A DNA stretch of 64,000 nucleotides from Mactromeris polynyma (lineage: Eukaryota > Mollusca > Bivalvia > Venerida > Mactridae), in NCBI GenBank assembly GCA_032209605.1, contig JASFXZ010000005.1, positions 22,556,905-22,620,904 of the forward strand. The letters are read 5' to 3'. The notes under the pieces are model-generated. The model saw only the letters and a program-made list of their open reading frames with translations. It had not been told where the DNA came from and ran no database searches. This document shows, one piece after another, positions 58,635 through 64,000 of this stretch; the stretch's first letter is position 1; each line of letters starts with the position of its first letter. Position numbers and translations under genes: made by a program.

Positions 58635-58817
58635 TCACAACATGCTCAATATAATTTCTTGTAAACGTTCATCAGGATCAGAATCATTGTCAGCATTATC
58701 TTCAAAACTGATGTCTATGTCCGAATTTTCAATATGTCCGAAATACAGATCGTTCACTATTTCTAAATCCTGCACAAATTCTTGGTCACAACTTTGATAC
58801 TTCGATCGTAAAAGTTG
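58635..58817 (-). pseudogene. Acidic coding-like fragment
   Basis: A 60-codon open stretch ending at TGA 58635-58637: QLLRSKYQSCDQEFVQDLEI, VNDLYFGHIENSDIDISFED, then NADNDSDPDERLQEIILSML. The acidic D/E/N/S composition stands out in AT-rich DNA. No ATG and no recognised family. It could be a terminal exon of a transposon or host gene. Confidence 0.3.
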
Positions 58818-59503
58818 TCACGCAAAAACTAGACACACAGTGATGCGTCTCGTTCAAAAAGAAACCAATGCATAATAATTGCATAAAATTCTAAAGTATA
58901 TCGCGGTTTGCGCAATAATTATTAATTATAGGCAAAGTTCTGTAATTAAGAATGTTTTGCTACAAACTAAGTTGCGATACTTACGTAATGTTTCCCAAAA
59001 CACCACCTATAAATTAAGATAATTTTCTTTCATAGAGCCAAAGCAATTTGATAGACATCAATTTCAATTTATTTCTTTTATTTTCATATCTTAACATTAA
59101 CCTTCATTTAAGACCAGTATAAATGCACGAAAAATATAGTCAACGTTTCGTCAAATTTCCATTTACCCCTAACTTTTGACGTTTAATATATACCATCTTA
59201 TTTTCTTCGATACTCGTTTCCTATTATCTATGTCTATATACAGGTCTTGAATAGTTTGAATACGGAATGTTTTATAGACATATACTGAAGCGGTTGCTTT
59301 ATATCATCATAAATAATTACCGATGAATAATACACTGTATGCATTTATTGTTCATTGTCATCCCAAACAAAGCTTATTATACGATTTAAATCCCCAGTAT
59401 TTTTACTGACAGTTCCAAGGCTGTATATCGCTGTATGGTTATTATCTATTTTTGTGTTTTGAATGTATGTTATATTTCCTTTTTCCCCTGTGCATTTCTT
59501 TCA
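58818..59503. other. AT-rich spacer
   Basis: Nothing supported. Confidence 0.5.
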
Positions 59504-59744
59504 CTTTATATTGTGTTCAGGTTATTTTTTGCCCAGTTTTGGCCTATTGTCGACAGCTGTCTTGACTTGTCCTGTGATCTTTTCCATCCATTAATTCCCC
59601 CCTTCACTGTTTGTCCTCTTTGATTATCCTAGTTATTCCTTATGGTCTGCCAGGCCATTTGATGCGCCTCTGTTCCCTAACGTATGTACCCTTTAACCTC
59701 ATCAAGTGCCTTATGTTTTATGGATTGTTGTTTTCCCGTAGGTC
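59504..59744 (-). repeat. Family D repeat, copy 6 (inverted, left end missing)
   Basis: On the minus strand: ACCTACGGGAAAACAACAAT, GGGTACATACGTTAGGGAAC, GGCCTGGCAGACCATAAGG and the family right end CTGAACACAATATAAAG. It lacks the first about 65 bp. Confidence 0.83.
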
Positions 59745-61040
59745 TAGCAACAACATTGTAAAACGATGCTACTGGTTTTATCTTCTTTGTTAAGTAAACA
59801 TATGACTTAAATTTTCAACTTCTAGCACACACTGACATGAGTAAGGATGCAACTTGTGTAATAGTCAACAATACGAGACCAAAACCACGAACAAAACATA
59901 CCATGTTTTGCCTACAATTTGCACACCGACAAGCATCTTGTTTCACAAGCTGGTCACATATTCCAAAACTGGTTTTATTGTTATGTACACATAGAAACGC
60001 ATCATTGCACAACATAATGAATATCTTTTTTTCCAGCCGGTCTCAATGTACCGGTGTTATCTCGGGTTCGCTATTTACGGGATGCATTGATCGTAGAACG
60101 ATCTATGTACTATGGTGCTAGTATATGTTTCGACTTGGATTTCAGTTACCGTTCATCGCAAGTTTGATCTAATGAATTAAATGAACTAGTTATGTCTTCA
60201 AACGCACTTTTCTCCCCGGATGTCATAATGGTAGCTCATTTTTACTGATTAGCTTTGTATTGCAACTCAGTAACATGCGCTTAATTGAAAATACGGTATC
60301 AAACCACACACATGCCCACTATCGAGTGCAATAGTTTTATGCAATATGTTAGTTCAATCTATAGTATGGAATATGAAAATTGTTTATTGACCAAATACTT
60401 ACAACAAATCAATGTTTACATCAACGTGTTGGAAATCCCACAAGGCCAGAACATACAAAATATGCTCAGAGAACAAGTACGATGCCACATCGTGTTATCA
60501 TGGAAACAATAAATGGCTATATGATATAAAACAGTGTAATAAAATAGAGTGAGAAAAAAATTACTGCAACTAGAATTACACGCTATACACAACAAACAAT
60601 AGTAATACAATCACGCTACCTGTTGGTCGTATATCAGTATAGCACGCCGACATTTATTGTTAAGCATTTCGTTTCTAGAAGAATACCATTATTCTTTGAG
60701 CCCATTTTTATAAAATTATTTCACACTTTAAAGTACGTCTCTTTATTCTTGTAGCAATCGTGTTTTATCGACATATTAGTCCGGATCTCATCAAAGTGAT
60801 ATGTTTGCTAATGTTGATGCTTGATGAAAAGTGGAAATAAAATATTGAAGCAAAAAACGGAAGAATGCCGAAACATTCAGCCGTCAAATTGAATCTAATG
60901 GCTACATTTTGTTTTCACACACAAAATTTAAACATTCCGCAGATTAACAAATGCGTTGCAATGGTGATTGATGTATTTATGATCTGATAGTGACGATTTT
61001 AACAAAGTATGATTTATATTAATGATACCATTATTACTGA
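59745..61040. other. AT-rich spacer
   Basis: No gene recognised. The frames at 59815-60121 overlap on both strands. Confidence 0.5.
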
Positions 61041-61122
61041 AAGACAGAATAAATTGCTACAGGGAACGCTACATACATAAGACCATGCCTCTCCACACAG
61101 ACCTCCGGAAAACAACAGTCTA
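61041..61122 (+). repeat. Family D repeat, copy 7 (left third)
   Basis: AAGACAGAATAAATTGCTAC, CAGGGAACGCTACATACATA, ACACAGACCTCCGGAAAACA, then unrelated sequence. Confidence 0.75.
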
Positions 61123-61298
61123 AAAAAACGTCAGCAGAGCATTAAATTGCTATGCTTGAAGTCCATATTTTTATCTTACCGTTATCGGATTGCAAAAGGT
61201 GGAAAAAACGTATCGCATTTTTCTTTTCTGTGAGCATAGAGACACAGAGAATCGCGATGAAGTGAAATCATGCAGAGCCACATTCACAAACACAGGGC

Positions 61299-61478
61299 GT
61301 CCCTGTACAATTCTCCTAAGATATACTACATAGCGGATGACACGTCCCTACACAATTCTCCTAAGATATACTACATAGCGGATGACACGTCCCTACCCAA
61401 TTCTCCTAAATCAGGCTACATAGCCGAAGACACGTCCCCACACAATTCTCCTAAGACAGGCTATATAGCCGAGGATAA
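61299..61478 (+). repeat. Edge units of the right-hand array, 4 x 45 bp
   Basis: Units start GTCCCT at 61299, 61344 and 61389 and GTCCCC at 61434, exactly 45 bp apart, containing AATTCTCCTAA and TACATAGCSGA. The unit is two bases shorter than the 47-bp core (GACACGTCCC against GAGACAGGCCCC), so a 15-residue repeat (SLHNSPKIYYIADDT) is kept in frame from 61270 to about 61478 and breaks as soon as 47-bp units begin. Confidence 0.88.
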
Positions 61479-64000
61479 GCGCCATTACACAATTATCCTT
61501 AGACATACTACATAGCCGATGAGACAGGCCCCTACACAATTATCCTAAGACATACGGCATAGCCGATGAGACAGGCCCCTACACAATTATCCTAATACAT
61601 ACGGCATAGCCGATGATACAGGCCCCTACACAATTATCCTAAGACCTACTATATAGCCGATGAGACAGGCCCCTACACAATTATCCTAAGACATACTATA
61701 TAGCCGATGAGACAGGCCCCTACACAATTATCCTAAGACCTACTATATAGCCGATGATACAGGCCCCTACACAGTTATCCTTAGACATACTATATAGCCG
61801 ATGATACAGGCCCCTACACAATTATCCTAAGACCTACTATATAGCCGATGATACAGGCCCCTACACAATTATCCTAAGACCTACTATATAGCCGATGATA
61901 CAGGCCCCTACACAATTATCCTAAGACATAGTATATAGCCGATGATACAGGCCCCTACACAATTATCCTAAGACATAGTATATAGCCGATGAGACAGGCC
62001 CCTACACAGTTATCCTTAGACATACTACATAGCCGATGATACAGGCCCCTACACAATTATCCTAAGACCTACTATATAGCCGATGAGACAGGCCCCTACA
62101 CAATTATCCTAAGACCTACTATATAGCCGATGAGACAGGCCCCTACACAATTATCCTAATACATAGTATATAGCCGATGAGACAGGCCCCTACACAGTTA
62201 TCCTAAGACATAGTATATAGCCGATGAGACAGGCCCCTACACAGTTATCCTTAGACATACTACATAGCCGATGAGACAGGCCCCTACACAATTATCCTAA
62301 GACATACTATATAGCCGATGAGACAGGCCCCTACACAGTTATCCTAAGACATACTATATAGCCGATGAGACAGGCCCCTACACAGTTATCCTAAGACCTA
62401 CTATATAGCCGATGAGACAGGCCCCTACACAATTATCCTAAGACATACTATATAGCCGATGAGACAGGCCCCTACACAGTTATCCTAAGACCTACTATAT
62501 AGCCGATGAGACAGGCCCCTACACAATTATCCTAAGACATACTATATAGCCGATGAGACAGGCCCCTACACAGTTATCCTAAGACATACTATATAGCCGA
62601 TGAGACAGGCCCCTACACAGTTATCCTAAGACATAGTATATAGCCGATGAGACAGGCCCCTACACAGTTATCCTAAGACATACTATATAGCCGATGAGAC
62701 AGGCCCCTACACAATTATCCTAATACATACGGCATAGCCGATGAGACAGGCCCCTACACAATTATCCTAATACATACGGCATAGCCGATGAGACAGGCCC
62801 CTACACAATTATCCTAATACATACGGCATAGCCGATGAGACAGGCCCCTACACAATTATCCTAATACATACTATATAGCCGATGAGACAGGCCCCTACAT
62901 AATTATCCTAAGACATACTATATAGCCGATGAGACAGGCCCCTACACAGTTATCCTAAGACCTACTATATAGCCGATGAGACAGGCCCCTACACAATTAT
63001 CCTAAGACATACTATATAGCCGATGAGACAGGCCCCTACACAGTTATCCTAAGACCTACTATATAGCCGATGAGACAGGCCCCTACACAATTATCCTAAG
63101 ACATACTATATAGCCGATGAGACAGGCCCCTACACAGTTATCCTAAGACATACTATATAGCCGATGAGACAGGCCCCTACACAGTTATCCTAAGACATAG
63201 TATATAGCCGATGAGACAGGCCCCTACACAGTTATCCTAAGACATACTATATAGCCGATGAGACAGGCCCCTACACAATTATCCTAATACATACGGCATA
63301 GCCGATGAGACAGGCCCCTACACAATTATCCTAATACATACGGCATAGCCGATGAGACAGGCCCCTACACAATTATCCTAATACATACGGCATAGCCGAT
63401 GAGACAGGCCCCTACACAGTTATCCTAAGACATACTATATAGCCGATGAGACAGGCCCCTACACAATTATCCTAAGACATACTATATAGCCGATGAGACA
63501 GGCCCCTACACAGTTATCCTAAGACCTACTATATAGCCGATGAGACAGGCCCCTACACAATTATCCTAAGACATACTATATAGCCGATGAGACAGGCCCC
63601 TACACAGTTATCCTAAGACATACTATATAGCCGATGAGACAGGCCCCTACACAGTTATCCTAAGACATAGTATATAGCCGATGAGACAGGCCCCTACACA
63701 GTTATCCTAAGACATACTATATAGCCGATGAGACAGGCCCCTACACAATTATCCTAATACATACGGCATAGCCGATGAGACAGGCCCCTACACAATTATC
63801 CTAATACATACGGCATAGCCGATGAGACAGGCCCCTACACAATTATCCTAATACATACGGCATAGCCGATGAGACAGGCCCCTACACAATTATCCTAATA
63901 CATACTATATAGCCGATGAGACAGGCCCCTACATAATTATCCTAAGACATACTATATAGCCGATGAGACAGGCCCCTACACAGTTATCCTAAGACATACT
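61479..64000 (+). repeat. 47-bp tandem satellite with higher-order structure
   Basis: More than 53 units of 47 bp, consensus pieces GACAGGCCCCTACACAATTA and TCCTAAGACATACTATATAG followed by CCGATGA, running off the right edge. Variants are ACAATT/ACAGTT, AGACATAC/AGACATAG/AGACCTAC and CTATATAG/CGGCATAG. Variants are arranged in multimers: a triplet of CGGCATAG units recurs at 62731, 63295 and 63765 (12 and 10 units apart), and the rare CCTACATAATTAT unit recurs at 62897 and 63931 (22 units). Confidence 0.97.

Noticed and set aside
61299..64000. CRISPR-like array
   Set aside because: Units abut directly with no unique spacers, the genome is animal and there are no cas genes. It is a satellite.

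Overview
The window reads as nuclear DNA from an invertebrate, most likely a mollusc (probably a bivalve). It is AT-rich and has no operons or dense prokaryote-style coding. It carries interrupted reading frames with canonical GT/AG splice signals, two satellite arrays, and transposon families typical of animals: Tc1, mariner, pogo-type MITE, CR1/L2-like and other LINEs, DIRS-like, MULE-like with SWIM, and a tRNA-derived SINE of a type I recall as common in molluscs. The species call is inference. I find no host gene I can name. Nearly all recognisable coding sequence belongs to mobile elements, and only one of those genes, a Tc1 transposase at 3169-4176, is intact.

Layout. 1-1620: a 63-bp satellite (three 21-bp subunits) that decays rightward. 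2973-4471: a complete Tc1 element with matching terminal inverted repeats, TA duplication and a full DD34E transposase. 5.6-16 kb: AT-rich spacer with diverged duplicated segments, a dispersed repeat called here family D, a mariner N-terminal fragment, a GTCGTGG-rich repeat block and a SINE at 16316-16561. 17.3-19.5 kb: a second, broken Tc1 inserted into an older reading frame of an uncharacterised multi-copy family (family G). 22.7-29.1 kb, minus strand: an exon-by-exon remnant of a MULE-like SWIM-finger gene that appears to contain a LINE (23.6-25.4 kb). 29.2-29.7 kb, minus: a second family G fragment. 32.2-34.0 kb, plus: a decayed copy of another uncharacterised family (family N). 35.3-40.8 kb: a DIRS-like retrotransposon with Gag zinc knuckle, an in-phase intron, RT and RNase H, split by about 2.3 kb of foreign sequence. 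43345-44172: a long palindromic MITE with hairpin ends and a 6-bp target duplication. 54531-54708: a pogo/Tigger-type MITE. 56.3-57.7 kb, minus: a LINE with a mutated catalytic YADD. 61.3-64.0 kb: a tandem array with 45-bp edge units, a 47-bp core and a multimeric higher-order pattern.

The window is thus a transposon graveyard bounded by two satellites. The genes do not form a pathway. Their relations are those of nested insertion (Tc1 into family G, LINE probably into the MULE-like gene, a SINE-bearing segment into DIRS) and of repeat families scattered in both orientations. The most promising leads for something not yet described are families G and N. Both look like multi-copy proteins with D/D/E-type motif spacing, and I cannot assign either to a named transposase superfamily.
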